64,000 nt of DNA from Alphaproteobacteria bacterium (GTDB taxonomy: Bacteria > Myxococcota_A > UBA796 > GCA-2862545): positions 1-64,000 of the forward strand of contig JACKEQ010000028.1 of assembly GCA_020632885.1 (NCBI GenBank), written 5' to 3'. Position numbers and translations under genes: made by a program. Position 1 is the stretch's first letter; each line of letters opens with the position of its first letter. Below the pieces are notes generated by a model. The model had not been told where the DNA came from. It saw only the letters and a program-made list of their open reading frames with translations, and ran no database searches. Below are positions 18,701 through 27,496 of this stretch, one piece after another.

Positions 18701-21498
18701 CCCGCACCGACCTCCGCATCGAGGGCGGTCGTCGCCGCTACGCGTGGTCCTCCGGCAACCGGGTCGACCGCACCCCGCGGCCCGGGAAGCCCACGTCCCT
18801 CGACGTGAAGGTCGCCGACACCATCCAGGTCGGCGCCCAGGCCACCGCCCGCGTCGTGGCGCCGTACGACGGTCGCATGCTGTTCACCGTCGAGACCGAT
18901 CGCCTGATCGCGTACGAGTGGGTGGATGTGAAGGCGGGCGACGTGAGCTGGACGTACACCGTCCCCGGCTTCGTCCCGAACGTCTACGTCTCCGCCTTCC
19001 TCGTGAAGGACCCCCACCTGGACAGCCCCGAGGGCTACACGCCGGAGCGCGCGTTCGGCGTGAGCTCCGTGCGGGTCGACCCCGCCGAGCGCACCCTCGC
19101 CATGAAGCTCGGCGTGCCGGACGAGGTGCGGTCCAACAGCCCGCTGAAGGTCGACGTCGACCTCGGGAAGGCCGGCGCCAGCGCGTCCATCACGGTCGCC
19201 GCGGTCGACGAGGGCATCCTGCAGCTCACGAAGTTCCAGAGCCCCGACCCCCTGAAGGACGTCTTCGCGCAGCGTGAGCTCGGGATCCGCACGTACGAGA
19301 CGGTCGGCTGGTCGATGCTGGTGCCTGCGGGCCCGTCCAGCACGCACGGCGGAGACGGCTCGGGTGCGGGCGGCCGGGTGCAGCCCGTGAAGCCCGTGGC
19401 CCTGTGGTCCGGCGTCATCACCGCCGACGCGAGCGGGAAGGCCAGCGTCGTGCTCGATGTCCCGCAGTACCGCGGCAAGCTGCGCGTCATGGCCGTCGCG
19501 AGCTCCAAAGAGCGCATGGGGAGCGCGGACGCCTCGGTGTTCGTGCGCGACCCCCTCGTCCTCCAGACCACCCTGCCCCGCTTCCTCGTCCAGGGCGACC
19601 AGTTCCAGGTGCCCGTGTTCGTCACCAACATGTCCGGCAAGGACCGGGACATCGAGGTGAGCCTGAAGGTCTCCGACCTCCCGTGGCCCGGCATGCCGGC
19701 GGATCCGAGCCGTCCTGCGCCGGTGTCCTTCCTCGGCGCCGACCGCACCACGGTCCGCGTGAAGAACGGCGAGAGCCGCACGGTCGCCTTCCAGGCCCGC
19801 TCCATCGCGCTGGTGGGTGCGGCGAAGTTCGAGGTGCGCGTCGCCGCCGACACCCTCGAGTCGTGGGAGACCCTCGAGGTGCCCTTCGCGCCCGCAGCCC
19901 CCAAGGAGCGCACGATCCAGCAGATCACGCTCACGAACGGCAAGCTCGACCTCGACGCCCAGCTCACCGGGTGGCTCCCCACCACCGAGCAGAGCACGTT
20001 CTGGGTCACGCCCAACCCGTACGCCCAGGCCATGGGTCACCTCAAGCACCTCGTGCGCTACCCATACGGCTGCATCGAGCAGACCACGAGCAGCACGCGT
20101 CCCCTGCTCTTCGTGCGCGACCTCGTGCCCAACGTCCTGCCCGAGCTCGTCGACGAGGAGATCGACAAGATGGTGAAGCACGGCGTCGACCGCGTGCTCT
20201 CCATGCAGACGCCCAGCGGCGGCTTCGGCTACTGGCCCGGGTCCCGCGAGCCGAGCACGTGGGGCACCATCTACGCCACCCACATGCTGCTCGACGCCAG
20301 GGCGCAGAAGCACGAGGTCCCGCAGGACCGCATCGACGACGCCATCGGCTACCTCGAGCTCGTGGTCAAGCAGTCGTCCACCAACGACCGCGCCTTCTCC
20401 CGCTACCGGAACGACGAGGCGTACGCCCACTACGTGCTCGCGATGGCCGGCAAGCCCCAGAAGGCCCGCGCCACCGAGCTGCTCGCCAAGCTGGGTGCCA
20501 TGCCCACGGGCCAGGACGCCGAGTCCGCCTACCTCCTGAAGGCAGCGCTCTACAAGGCGGGCGACCGCACCCACGAGTCCTCCCTGCGCAAGCCCGACGC
20601 GAGCACGCTCACGGGCGAGCGCAAGAACAGCTGGAGCTTCTACAGCGACCTCCGCCGCCGGGGCATGACGCTGTCGGTCTACCACGACCTCTTCGGGGCC
20701 GGGGATCCCGGAGCCGAGGACCTCGCCAAGCTCGTCGCCGCCGGCCTCGCGACCCAGAGCAGCCGCTGGTACACCACCCAGGAGCTCGTCTGGGGCGTCA
20801 CCGGGCTCGGGAAGCGCGTGGCCGCCGGGTCCCACGACTTCAAGAACATCGAGCTCCTCGATGGCGGCAAGCCGCTCGACCGTGACGGCAACCGCAAGGG
20901 CAAGGACGCCGAGCCGCGCTGGGCGGTGCCGCGGGCGAGCGAGCGTGACCTCGAGCTGAAGGTCGGCGACGCCGGCTCCGGCAAGCTCTACCTCATCGTG
21001 AACAGCGAGGGCGTGAAGACGAACGCGGTGCTCAACACGGGCGGCAGCGGGCTCGCCCTCACGCGCACCTACCACGACGCCGAGGGCAACCCTGTCGACC
21101 TCGCGAGCATCGATCTGGGCGACGTGGTCTACACGAAGGTGGACGTGAAGAACACCGGGCGCGAGGAGGTCCAGAACATCGCGCTGGTCGACCGCTTCGT
21201 GAGCGGCTGGGAGATCGAGAACCCCCGGCTGGGACGCTCCGGCGCCATCGACTGGGTCGACACCGACACCCTCTGGGAGGCCGACTACATGAACCTCCGC
21301 GACGACCGCGTCGAGCTCTTCGGGACCCTCGGAGCGGGCGACACGAAGTCCGTCGTGTACGCCGTGCGCGCCGTCACCGCCGGGGAGTTCACGAGCCCGC
21401 CCGTCGAGGCCGAGGCCATGTACGACCCCACGATCTGGGCGCGTCAGCCGGGACCGAAGGTGATCGTGAAGGGGCCGTGGGAGGACGTGCTGCTCTAG
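15796..21498 (+). CDS. Bacterial alpha-2-macroglobulin lipoprotein
   Basis: Periplasmic protease trap of 1900 residues. Lipobox LFVLGC gives lipid-modified Cys18, followed by a Thr/Pro/Asp-rich tether. Macroglobulin-like beta domains occupy most of the first 1100 residues. The alpha-2-macroglobulin domain is near 1150-1250, and the thioester site GCIEQ has its Cys at residue 1426, so the covalent trap should be functional. The thioester-containing helical domain follows (GFGYWPG...). ATG 15796 has GGGAGG just upstream. It is followed by pbpC, the classic pairing in which the trap protects the envelope while PBP1C repairs it. Length fits the large YfhM-type family. Confidence 0.95.
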   Translation: MRSVIPVGATLALFVLGCGNLGGEPTTPSDPADPDTPTTPEDPAAPVPTTLAEVSPEYGTIGPADAAPSKLTVRFARDVIEPGSVGPLGGESAIAIEPALAGTWTWSSQSRLTFEPAEGFAPDTTYTVRLEKLQSRWGPLAGQPVLHTLQVPPFELSRVSRAVLNKAYVDIDVVFTGPVAAGADNALSLRAGGVSLRKSVVDSGKPDRVRLRVDRAALPQGELDIEVRLANGAKSRIDASKAAPATTRELTIDTTVRPMEVRAVRMKEGDDGFYVEVICHDAAAGDEEYWWDRSDYESYYVSERCMLARDALASLRFEPEVENVYVAEGQRGFRVFGDFARGDYTMTLGEGAFTEDGGILQKAHTTSLTVEGRTPRVELVGRQGRYLPRGAWGNLPVRHLNTDTVKVSIRHVPAQNLVYWLADDDEDTGERTSDLVAVHEVKVKNPTDRLESTWIDVAGLVKGEKDGLFEIRVDPVVPEPEPVEELELDTGMSWRRRQRQQEKKGKGDVSRIVLTDLHLVAKESGRAPDAPWASKITAFALDADSGQGVAGVVVDAVRPSGFVMATCRTGLDGACDLDLPDTSAAVDRTPPVALVARKNDDLTYLKFADLQTPVSEDDVAGIPWTTKSPYTASVYADRGVYRPGDTVHFGMLVRDASHAAAEAGLPAMLTIQDPRRKVTKTAALSLDANGLATFDLPLAAFAPTGSWRATLEIGGEEVETHPFAVEEFVPERMKVEASLVGEGLLATEAGKVDVNARYLFGGSAEGSPVEVTCSIQPRPFVPKNNKSFHYGPVWVGSDTAPVETRVSQAESKLDADGEATVACGGSEDGFPASGRLVADVAVFEGGSGRASRASASVPVHPDTFYIGLDTGVKKAGKGDRIDVSGILVDWDGNPAKAADEVELVFYRLEEEYGWWWWDDRGESSYDLYLRRSEEKRTRVKVGADGKIAASFVPMADGAGYLVRAVAGNTRTDLRIEGGRRRYAWSSGNRVDRTPRPGKPTSLDVKVADTIQVGAQATARVVAPYDGRMLFTVETDRLIAYEWVDVKAGDVSWTYTVPGFVPNVYVSAFLVKDPHLDSPEGYTPERAFGVSSVRVDPAERTLAMKLGVPDEVRSNSPLKVDVDLGKAGASASITVAAVDEGILQLTKFQSPDPLKDVFAQRELGIRTYETVGWSMLVPAGPSSTHGGDGSGAGGRVQPVKPVALWSGVITADASGKASVVLDVPQYRGKLRVMAVASSKERMGSADASVFVRDPLVLQTTLPRFLVQGDQFQVPVFVTNMSGKDRDIEVSLKVSDLPWPGMPADPSRPAPVSFLGADRTTVRVKNGESRTVAFQARSIALVGAAKFEVRVAADTLESWETLEVPFAPAAPKERTIQQITLTNGKLDLDAQLTGWLPTTEQSTFWVTPNPYAQAMGHLKHLVRYPYGCIEQTTSSTRPLLFVRDLVPNVLPELVDEEIDKMVKHGVDRVLSMQTPSGGFGYWPGSREPSTWGTIYATHMLLDARAQKHEVPQDRIDDAIGYLELVVKQSSTNDRAFSRYRNDEAYAHYVLAMAGKPQKARATELLAKLGAMPTGQDAESAYLLKAALYKAGDRTHESSLRKPDASTLTGERKNSWSFYSDLRRRGMTLSVYHDLFGAGDPGAEDLAKLVAAGLATQSSRWYTTQELVWGVTGLGKRVAAGSHDFKNIELLDGGKPLDRDGNRKGKDAEPRWAVPRASERDLELKVGDAGSGKLYLIVNSEGVKTNAVLNTGGSGLALTRTYHDAEGNPVDLASIDLGDVVYTKVDVKNTGREEVQNIALVDRFVSGWEIENPRLGRSGAIDWVDTDTLWEADYMNLRDDRVELFGTLGAGDTKSVVYAVRAVTAGEFTSPPVEAEAMYDPTIWARQPGPKVIVKGPWEDVLL

Positions 21499-21544
21499 CA
21501 GAGGGAAGAGGCCCGCGCGCGAAGCGCGGGTCGAAGCCCTCTGC
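21498..21544 (+). terminator. Long hairpin between the macroglobulin and pbpC genes
   Basis: GCAGAGGG at the stop codon pairs with CCCTCTGC 32 bases later, and an inner CCCGCGC/GCGCGGG stem makes the hairpin very stable. There is no T-tract, so it may act as an attenuator or mRNA-stability element that lowers pbpC expression relative to the first gene rather than as a full terminator. It is followed by four tandem GTGCCC-like units (21546-21568). Confidence 0.45.
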
Positions 21545-21595
21545 TCCCGTGCCCGTGCCCGTGCCCGAAGGACGTCGAGACCCGCGAGGACGCCG

Positions 21596-23956
21596 ATGCC
21601 AGCCGAGACCGTTCCACGCCTGCCCCCGCCCGTCCCCTCGAACACCCCCTCGACGCGACGCGTGCGCCACCTCCGCTGGCCGCTCACGGCCCTCGCCGCT
21701 CTCCTCCTCACCGCGGTCGCAACCTTCGTCGGCACCGCCTGGTTCGCCCCGCTCCCCGAGCGTCTCCACAGCCCCGGCAGCACCGTCGTGCTCTGGGACG
21801 ACGGCACCACCGCACACGTCTTCCTCGCCCCGGACGAGCGCTGGAGGGTCGTCGCCGAGGACGTCGATCCCCTCTACGTCGACGCCCTCCTCCGCTACGA
21901 GGACAAGCGCTTCTGGTGGCATCCCGGCACCGATCCTGTCGCCGTCGTGCGGGCCGTCGTCGTCAACCTCGCAGCGGGCCGGGTCCGTACAGGCGCATCC
22001 ACCCTCACCAGCCAGCTCGTGCGGGTCCTCGAGCCACGGCCGCGCAGCCTGACGTCCAAGCTCGTCGAGAGCCACCGCGCCCTCACCCTCGAGCTCCACC
22101 TGTCCAAGGCCGAGATCCTCCAGCACTACCTCACCTTCGCGCCGTACGGAGGGAACCTCGAGGGCGTCGAGGCCGCGAGCCTCGCGTTCTTCGGTCACTC
22201 CGCCGACCGACTCGCGCCCGACGAGATCGCCACTCTCCTCGCCGTCCCCCAGAACCCCACCGCGCGGGCCCCGAGCGTCGCCCATCGCGAGGTCCTCCGG
22301 GCCGCCCGGGACGACATCGGGGCCTTCCTCACCGACGAGGGCGTGCTCACCGCCGAGCAGGGCGCGTCCATCCCGGGCGCTGCCGTGACGAGCCAGCTCC
22401 GGCGCTTCCCGCGGTCCGCCCCCCACGTGGCGACCTCCCTGAAGGCCCGGCACGCGCCGGGCGCGCGTATCCCCACCACCCTCGACCGCGGCGTGCAGGA
22501 CGTGCTCGAGGACCTCGTCGCCATGGAGCGGGAGGTCCTGGTGCGCCGGGGCATCGCGAACGGTGTGGTCGTCGTCGTCGAGCACGACACGCGCGCCATC
22601 CGCGGGCTCGTCGGGAATCTCGGCTGGCTGGAGGCGGGTGACGGCCTCATGATCTCGGCCCTCGACGTGCCCCGCAGTCCGGGCAGCACGCTGAAGCCCT
22701 TCCTGTACGCGTCCGCGCTCGATCGAGGCCTCGTGTTCCCCGAGACGCTCGTGGAGGACCTGCCGGTGAGCTGGCAGGGCTACACACCCAAGAACTACGA
22801 CGAGCGCTACCGCGGGCTCGTGAAGCTCGAGTCCGCGCTGTCCCTCTCGCTCAACGTGCCGTTCGTCCAGCTCCTCGGCGACCTCGGGGTCGAGCCGTTC
22901 CTGGGCACGCTGCGCGCGATGGGAGCGCGGTCCCTCGACGATCGTCCCGGGTACTACGGGCTGTCGCTGGCGGCCGGGGGCGTCGAGCTCACGCCGCTCG
23001 AGCTCGCCGGGATGTACACGGCCCTCGCGGCCGACGGGCGGTATGCGCCCATCCGACTCCATCCGGGACCCGCGAGCGTGCCGGTCGCCGTGTTCTCCCC
23101 GACCGCCGCCCACCTCACGGCGCGCGCGCTGCGTCTCAAGGACCGGCCGGACTTCCCGTCGCGCCGCATGTACTCCGGGTCGCCCAGCCAGGTCGCCTGG
23201 AAGACCGGGACCAGCTTCGGCCATCGGGACGCGTGGGCTGCGGGCTTCGGCAACCGGTACACGGCCGTCGTGTGGCTCGGGAACCTCGACTACTCGCCGT
23301 CACGGGCGTTGGTGGGCGGTGAGGCGGCGGGGCCGGTGCTCTTCGACGTGCTCGAGGCGCTCGAGGGCAAGGCGGCCCCCGAGGAGCGCCCGGACGACCG
23401 GGTCGCCGTCGAGGTCTGCGCGACGAGCGGGCGGCTGCCGGGTGCGTCGTGTCCGCATCGTCGCACGGCCCATGCACCACGGGCGTCCGTGCCGACCACG
23501 ACCTGCGCGCTGCACCAGCGGATGTCCGTCGACGTGCACACGGGCGAGGCGCTCTCACCGGCGTGCCGGGCGGGTCGGGAGTGGGAGGACCGGGACTTCC
23601 TGGTGTATCCGGCGAGCGTGCGTCGCTTCCTGGCGGACCACCAGCGCGATCTGCCCCCACCGCCGCCCTGGGCGGGCGGCTGTGCGCCCGGAGACCACGA
23701 GGCCCCCGTGATCACGAGCCCCTCGGCGGGTCAGGTGGCGGTGTTGATCCCGGGCGTGGCGCCGGAGGAGCAGGAGATCCCGCTGGCGGCGGAGGCTCCG
23801 GGTCGGCTGTCGTGGTTCGTGGACGGTGCGTTCCTGGGCACCTGGCCGGCCGAGGAGCGCGTGTGGTGGACGCCGAAGGCCGGCGAGCACACCGTCGTCG
23901 TCCAGGACGAAGCGGGTCAGGAGGCGCGGCTGGCGTTCTCCGTCCGGCGCCCCTGA
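21596..23956 (+). CDS. pbpC: Penicillin-binding protein 1C
   Basis: Bifunctional peptidoglycan glycosyltransferase/transpeptidase of 786 residues. One transmembrane helix (about 29-50) precedes the GT51 domain with YEDKRFWWHPGTDP and GASTLTSQLVR, then the transpeptidase domain with SxxK at Ser364 (GSTLKP), SLN in LSLNVPF and KTG in WKTGTSFGH. A C-terminal beta domain of the BiPBP_C type ends the protein. All catalytic residues are present. The neighbouring macroglobulin gene is the usual partner of pbpC in Gram-negatives, supporting a joint role in envelope defence and repair. Confidence 0.95.
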   Translation: MPAETVPRLPPPVPSNTPSTRRVRHLRWPLTALAALLLTAVATFVGTAWFAPLPERLHSPGSTVVLWDDGTTAHVFLAPDERWRVVAEDVDPLYVDALLRYEDKRFWWHPGTDPVAVVRAVVVNLAAGRVRTGASTLTSQLVRVLEPRPRSLTSKLVESHRALTLELHLSKAEILQHYLTFAPYGGNLEGVEAASLAFFGHSADRLAPDEIATLLAVPQNPTARAPSVAHREVLRAARDDIGAFLTDEGVLTAEQGASIPGAAVTSQLRRFPRSAPHVATSLKARHAPGARIPTTLDRGVQDVLEDLVAMEREVLVRRGIANGVVVVVEHDTRAIRGLVGNLGWLEAGDGLMISALDVPRSPGSTLKPFLYASALDRGLVFPETLVEDLPVSWQGYTPKNYDERYRGLVKLESALSLSLNVPFVQLLGDLGVEPFLGTLRAMGARSLDDRPGYYGLSLAAGGVELTPLELAGMYTALAADGRYAPIRLHPGPASVPVAVFSPTAAHLTARALRLKDRPDFPSRRMYSGSPSQVAWKTGTSFGHRDAWAAGFGNRYTAVVWLGNLDYSPSRALVGGEAAGPVLFDVLEALEGKAAPEERPDDRVAVEVCATSGRLPGASCPHRRTAHAPRASVPTTTCALHQRMSVDVHTGEALSPACRAGREWEDRDFLVYPASVRRFLADHQRDLPPPPPWAGGCAPGDHEAPVITSPSAGQVAVLIPGVAPEEQEIPLAAEAPGRLSWFVDGAFLGTWPAEERVWWTPKAGEHTVVVQDEAGQEARLAFSVRRP

Positions 23957-23981
23957 CGATCCGGGCGGTTACGGGGGTCCC

Positions 23982-24548
23982 ATGGGAACCCCCGCGCAGG
24001 CCAAGGCCACCTACGCCGACCTCCTGGCCGTCCCCGACGACCTCGTGGCCGAGCTGATCGAGGGGTCGCTTTACACCCACCCGCGGCCGTCCCCCCAGGA
24101 TGCCAACAGCACATCGGTGCTCGGAGCCGACCTGAACGGACCCTTCCAGCGCGGAAAGGGGGGACCCGGCGGCTGGTGGATCCTGTTCGAGCCGGAGCTC
24201 CACCTCGGCGACGACGTCATGGTGCCGGACCTGGCGGGCTGGCGTCGCGAGCGGCTGCCGGCCCTGCCCGACACGGCCTGGTTCTCGGTGGCGCCCGACT
24301 GGGTGTGCGAGACCCTGTCGCCGTCGAACGCCTTCCACGACCGGGCCCGCAAGCTCCCGCGCTACGCGGCGGCAGGCATCGCGTGGGCGTGGTTGGTGCA
24401 CCCCACCGAGCGGTACGTCGAGGTCTTCGAGAACGTCGGGGGGAGCTGGGTCCAGCGTCGCGTGGCGGGTGAGGACGAGGAGGCCGCGCTTCCGCCGTTC
24501 GACGCGGTGACGCTGAAGCTCACGGACCTCTGGGACACGGGGGCTTGA
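23982..24548 (+). CDS. Uma2-family (DUF820) PD-(D/E)XK nuclease-like protein
   Basis: A 188-residue protein of the Uma2 family, restriction-endonuclease-like proteins abundant in cyanobacteria, Deinococcus and myxobacteria. The family motifs are visible: ELIEGSLY, an early HPRPSPQ, FEPELHLGDDVMVPDLAGWR (the PD...ELx core), PDWVCETLSPSN and a C-terminal YFEV-like segment. The family's biological role is not settled. ATG 23982 is 25 bases after the pbpC stop, so it may ride on that transcript, although the functional link is unclear. Confidence 0.88.
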   Translation: MGTPAQAKATYADLLAVPDDLVAELIEGSLYTHPRPSPQDANSTSVLGADLNGPFQRGKGGPGGWWILFEPELHLGDDVMVPDLAGWRRERLPALPDTAWFSVAPDWVCETLSPSNAFHDRARKLPRYAAAGIAWAWLVHPTERYVEVFENVGGSWVQRRVAGEDEEAALPPFDAVTLKLTDLWDTGA

Positions 24549-24724
24549 CCTCATTCGTCGAGTAGATCCTCGGCATCCATGATGATGTAGTCGCCAGGGG
24601 GAGGCGTCCGTGCCGACCTGGGGGCCCTCGTCCTCCTCGGGCTCCTCATCGTCCCCGCGACCGGTCACCAGAGCCGCCATCTCCGTCATGTGGCGCGTGG
24701 GCTGGGGCTTCGGGGCGGACCGGG
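24549..24724 (-). pseudogene. Degenerate copy of the 3' end of the 26132-27337 gene
   Basis: Read on the minus strand, this segment encodes APKPQPTRHMTEM, then GRGDDEEPEEDEG and PQVGTD, which align with APKPQPTRRMTEM, GRGDDEDEKKRK and DEGPQVGTD in the acidic secreted protein encoded at 26132-27337. An internal deletion and a frameshift after PQVGTD destroy the tail, although the DNA still matches to the stop region (TCGTCGAGTAGATCCTCGG against TCGTCAGGTAGATCCTCGA). It is abruptly joined to a GGGGTCTGACCCC array. It is a partial duplication, not an expressed gene. Confidence 0.85.
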
Positions 24725-24729
24725 CAGGT

Positions 24730-24890
24730 GGGGTCTGACCCCCTCGGCGGACCGGACCGGGCCGGGCACGTGGGGTCTGACCCCGAACCCGTGGAGTCTG
24801 ACCCCGGACCCGTGAGGTCTGACCCCGGACCCGTGAGGTCTGACCCCGGGACCCGTGGGGTCTGACCCCGGACCCGTGAGGTCGGGTCTG
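24730..24890. repeat. GGGGTCTGACCCC array (about 6-7 copies)
   Basis: Six to seven copies of the palindrome, the later ones separated by the short linker GGACCCGTGA. The array starts where the duplicated gene tail ends and runs into the start of the following small gene, whose first codons may lie inside a degenerate last copy. Confidence 0.92.
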
Positions 24891-25178
24891 GTGGCGTTCG
24901 ACCTGCAACAGGGCCTCAGCGAAACGCTGGTGTTCGACGTCGTCCAGTTGGAGGCGACCGGCTTCGTCCACCAGGACCGTGACGCGTTGGAGCGTGGACT
25001 CCACCACCTGTGGCCCCTCGACGTCGGTTCGCTGGACGCCCTGGTCCTGGAGATCCATGCCCGCGGGCTCGCCGTCTTCGCCATCCAGAGCAAGGTGGGT
25101 GCCGAAGGGTGGTTCCTCGCGCGGCAGCTGACCGTCGTAGACCAGCAGGGAGTCGAGGTCGCCCGGCTCGGGGTGTGA
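24891..25178 (+). CDS. Hypothetical protein (95 aa), possibly 5'-truncated by the repeat array
   Basis: I do not recognise this protein. Third positions are strongly G/C in this frame, so it was or is coding. It begins at GTG 24891 directly after a degenerate repeat copy, with no clear ribosome site, and the frame stays open through the array; the true N-terminus may have been replaced by the array. The product has amphipathic segments (FDVVQLEATGFVH, LDALVLEIHARGLAVFAIQ) suggesting an alpha/beta fold. No motif is recognisable. Confidence 0.5.
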   Translation: MAFDLQQGLSETLVFDVVQLEATGFVHQDRDALERGLHHLWPLDVGSLDALVLEIHARGLAVFAIQSKVGAEGWFLARQLTVVDQQGVEVARLGV

Positions 25179-25233
25179 GGGCTCACACCCGTGGGGATCC
25201 CTTGCCGTCGGCGTTTGGAGGTATGCTGCGCGA

Positions 25234-26091
25234 ATGCAGAGTCTCACCCGCAGCTGGGCCCTCGGCCAGACGACGTTCTCCGTGATGCGTCGCGACCCTG
25301 AGATGCTGGCCTTCCCCGTCCTGTCCGCCTTCTTCTCGATCCTGCTCGTGGCCGCGTTCCTGGTCCCGACGGTCTTCCTGGACGTGCTGGCGTCGGGTGA
25401 CGGGGTGGCCTCCCTGTCGTTCGGCGCGCTCGAGATGGTCCTCGCGTTCGTGCTGTACTTCGCGCTCGCGTTCCTCTCGACGTTCTTCAACGTGTGCGTG
25501 GTCTACACCGCCAAGACCCGGTTCGAGGGCGGGAACGCCACCTTCTTCGAGGCCGTGTCGTTCGCCGTGTCGCGCACGCCGCGCATCGCGTCCTGGAGCC
25601 TCGTGGCGGCCACGATCGGCCTCCTGCTGCGCCAGCTCGACTCCCTGGCCGAGCGCGACGGCATCCCGGGGCTCGTGTTCGGGATCCTGCGCGGTCTGCT
25701 GGGCTTCGCATGGAGCCTGGTGCAGCTGTTCGTCGTGCCCGTGATGGTCTACGAGGACGTCGGACCCATCGAGGCGATGAAGCGCTCAGCGGCCACCCTG
25801 CGCGAGACGTGGGGCGAGTCGCTCGCACGCCACTTCGGTCTCGGGCTGCTGCAGTTCCTGACGGTACTCCCGATCGTCGGGCTCGTCGTCGGGAGTGTGA
25901 TGTTGCTGGGCACGGCGCTGCCCGTCGGGTTGGCCGGGCTGGCGCTGTCCGCAGTGGTCTTCGTGGTGTGGCTGACGTTCTTCAACGTCGCCAACACCGT
26001 GTTCAACACGGCGCTCTACCACTACGCCAGCACAGGCGAGGCCCCCGAGGGGTTCGAGGGCTTCGCAGGGTCCGCGTTCGTCTCCAGGTAG
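25234..26091 (+). CDS. DUF6159-type multi-pass membrane protein
   Basis: Inner-membrane protein of 285 residues with about six hydrophobic helices: about 28-50, 64-88, 110-130, 145-175, 210-235 and 240-265. It carries the family's early RSWALGQTTFSVMRRDPEML and a cytoplasmic YEDVGPIEAMKRSAATLRETWGE segment. The function of this family is unknown. It resembles DUF4013/glycerophosphoryl-diesterase membrane domains, and homologues are often solitary. It ends 40 bases from the convergent acidic protein gene. Confidence 0.8.
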   Translation: MQSLTRSWALGQTTFSVMRRDPEMLAFPVLSAFFSILLVAAFLVPTVFLDVLASGDGVASLSFGALEMVLAFVLYFALAFLSTFFNVCVVYTAKTRFEGGNATFFEAVSFAVSRTPRIASWSLVAATIGLLLRQLDSLAERDGIPGLVFGILRGLLGFAWSLVQLFVVPVMVYEDVGPIEAMKRSAATLRETWGESLARHFGLGLLQFLTVLPIVGLVVGSVMLLGTALPVGLAGLALSAVVFVVWLTFFNVANTVFNTALYHYASTGEAPEGFEGFAGSAFVSR

Positions 26092-26131
26092 GTGGTGGTC
26101 CGACTCAGGTTCCGGCCCACACCCCACCATG

Positions 26132-27337
26132 CTATTCGTCAGGTAGATCCTCGATATCGATGATGATGTAGTCTCCCAGCGCATCGTCCGTGCCGACCTG
26201 GGGGCCCTCGTCCTCCCTGGGCTTCTTCCCCTTCCGCTTCTTCTCGTCCTCGTCGTCCCCGCGACCGATCCCCTCCAGCGCCATGTCCTCGGCCTCCAGG
26301 CGCTCCATCTCCGTCATGCGGCGCGTGGGCTGAGGCTTCGGTGCCGGCACCACCACCTGATCCTCTGGCGGCAGGCCGGGGAGCGGCGCGAACAGGTCGT
26401 CGAAGTCGATGTCGTCGCCACCGTCCGGCATCGCAGCGGGTGCGGGCGCCGGAGCCGGCCTGGGCTGCGGGCGTGGTGCGATGGGCGCGGGCTCGCGGGA
26501 GAACAGGTCGTCGTCGTCGTCCGAGAGCAGGTCGGTGGGCGCCGGCGCGGGGACAGGGGCGGGGCGCTCAGCCTGACGGGCCTCCTGGCGCGCTTCCATC
26601 GCCGCCACGTTGGTGCCGGCCGGTGCCTCGAACCAGTCGTCCGAGTCGTCTTCGATGTAGGACTGCGTGTCTACGGGCGCCGGCGCGGGGACCTGGGGCT
26701 CTGGAGGGGCCACGGTGCCCTCGGACGCGGCCTTCCGACCCTCGCCGCGTGGCTCGGGACGGGGCTTCACCTTCCGGTTCGCGCGGGTCTCCTCCTCGGT
26801 GCGGCGCTCGCCGGTCGCGACGTGCTCGCCTTGTGCCACGGTCGATCCGTCCAACGTGGGCGGGGCCTTGATGCGGATCTGGTGGCTCGTGGTGTTCTCG
26901 GCACCCATCAGGCGGCTGACGAGGGAGTTCTCGCCACGCGTGGCGTCGCCGGTGCGCTGGTCGCGGACCGACGCAGGATCGAGGAAGGTCGAGCAGAACT
27001 GCTGGGTGGACGGGTTCACGAAGCCGCGGGCCATGTTCGCCGGGATGTCGCGCACCACGGCCGTCGAGCAGTACGTGAAGTCGCCCGACAGGTGCACGTT
27101 GGGCTGGAAGACGCCCGTGAGCGCGATCTTCCGGAGCTCGGGGTCGACGCCGGGCGAGCATCCGTTCACCCAGATCCCGTTGCACTGCGCCTTCACGCGC
27201 TCGAGCCGTGCCCGTCCGGGCCCGGTGACGCGGATGACGACGTCCCACTGATCGGACTGGAGCTTGACGAACGGGATGCGCTCGCCGCCGGGGTTGTTGA
27301 CGCCCTGGGCGAGCGCCTGCGCGAGGAGCAGGAACAT
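26132..27337 (-). CDS. Secreted acidic Pro/Ala-rich protein, function unknown
   Basis: Exported protein of 401 residues. A signal peptide (FLLLAQALAQG) is followed by a folded N-terminal domain (about 15-165) with several Cys and beta-type sequence (QWDVVIRVTGPGRARLERV). The rest is low-complexity: Pro/Ala stretches, acidic clusters such as DDDDD and a basic patch KKRKGKK, ending in a conserved-looking acidic tail (DYIIIDIEDLPDE). The tail may be a docking or sorting segment. The 3' quarter of this gene has a degenerate copy at 24549-24724. No family recognised. Confidence 0.7.
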   Translation of the reverse strand: MFLLLAQALAQGVNNPGGERIPFVKLQSDQWDVVIRVTGPGRARLERVKAQCNGIWVNGCSPGVDPELRKIALTGVFQPNVHLSGDFTYCSTAVVRDIPANMARGFVNPSTQQFCSTFLDPASVRDQRTGDATRGENSLVSRLMGAENTTSHQIRIKAPPTLDGSTVAQGEHVATGERRTEEETRANRKVKPRPEPRGEGRKAASEGTVAPPEPQVPAPAPVDTQSYIEDDSDDWFEAPAGTNVAAMEARQEARQAERPAPVPAPAPTDLLSDDDDDLFSREPAPIAPRPQPRPAPAPAPAAMPDGGDDIDFDDLFAPLPGLPPEDQVVVPAPKPQPTRRMTEMERLEAEDMALEGIGRGDDEDEKKRKGKKPREDEGPQVGTDDALGDYIIIDIEDLPDE

Positions 27338-27496
27338 GGGGACTCCGATGACGCATTGTACCTGACCCGGCGGGCCACGACCTCATGTGAACCCCAGCCA
27401 CGCGGCGGTGTTCCAGTCGGTCGGCCGACCCGGGCTCTGTCCCCACTCCCGTGGGTCCTCGCTACCGCGGGTTCGACCCCACGACGACGCCCCGTC

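Noticed and set aside
23712..25490. A 592-residue minus-strand gene spanning the array at 24.7 kb
   Set aside because: It is antisense to pbpC, the Uma2 gene, the 95-aa gene and the DUF6159 gene; only the small segment copying the 26.1-kb gene's tail is meaningful, and that is frameshifted.
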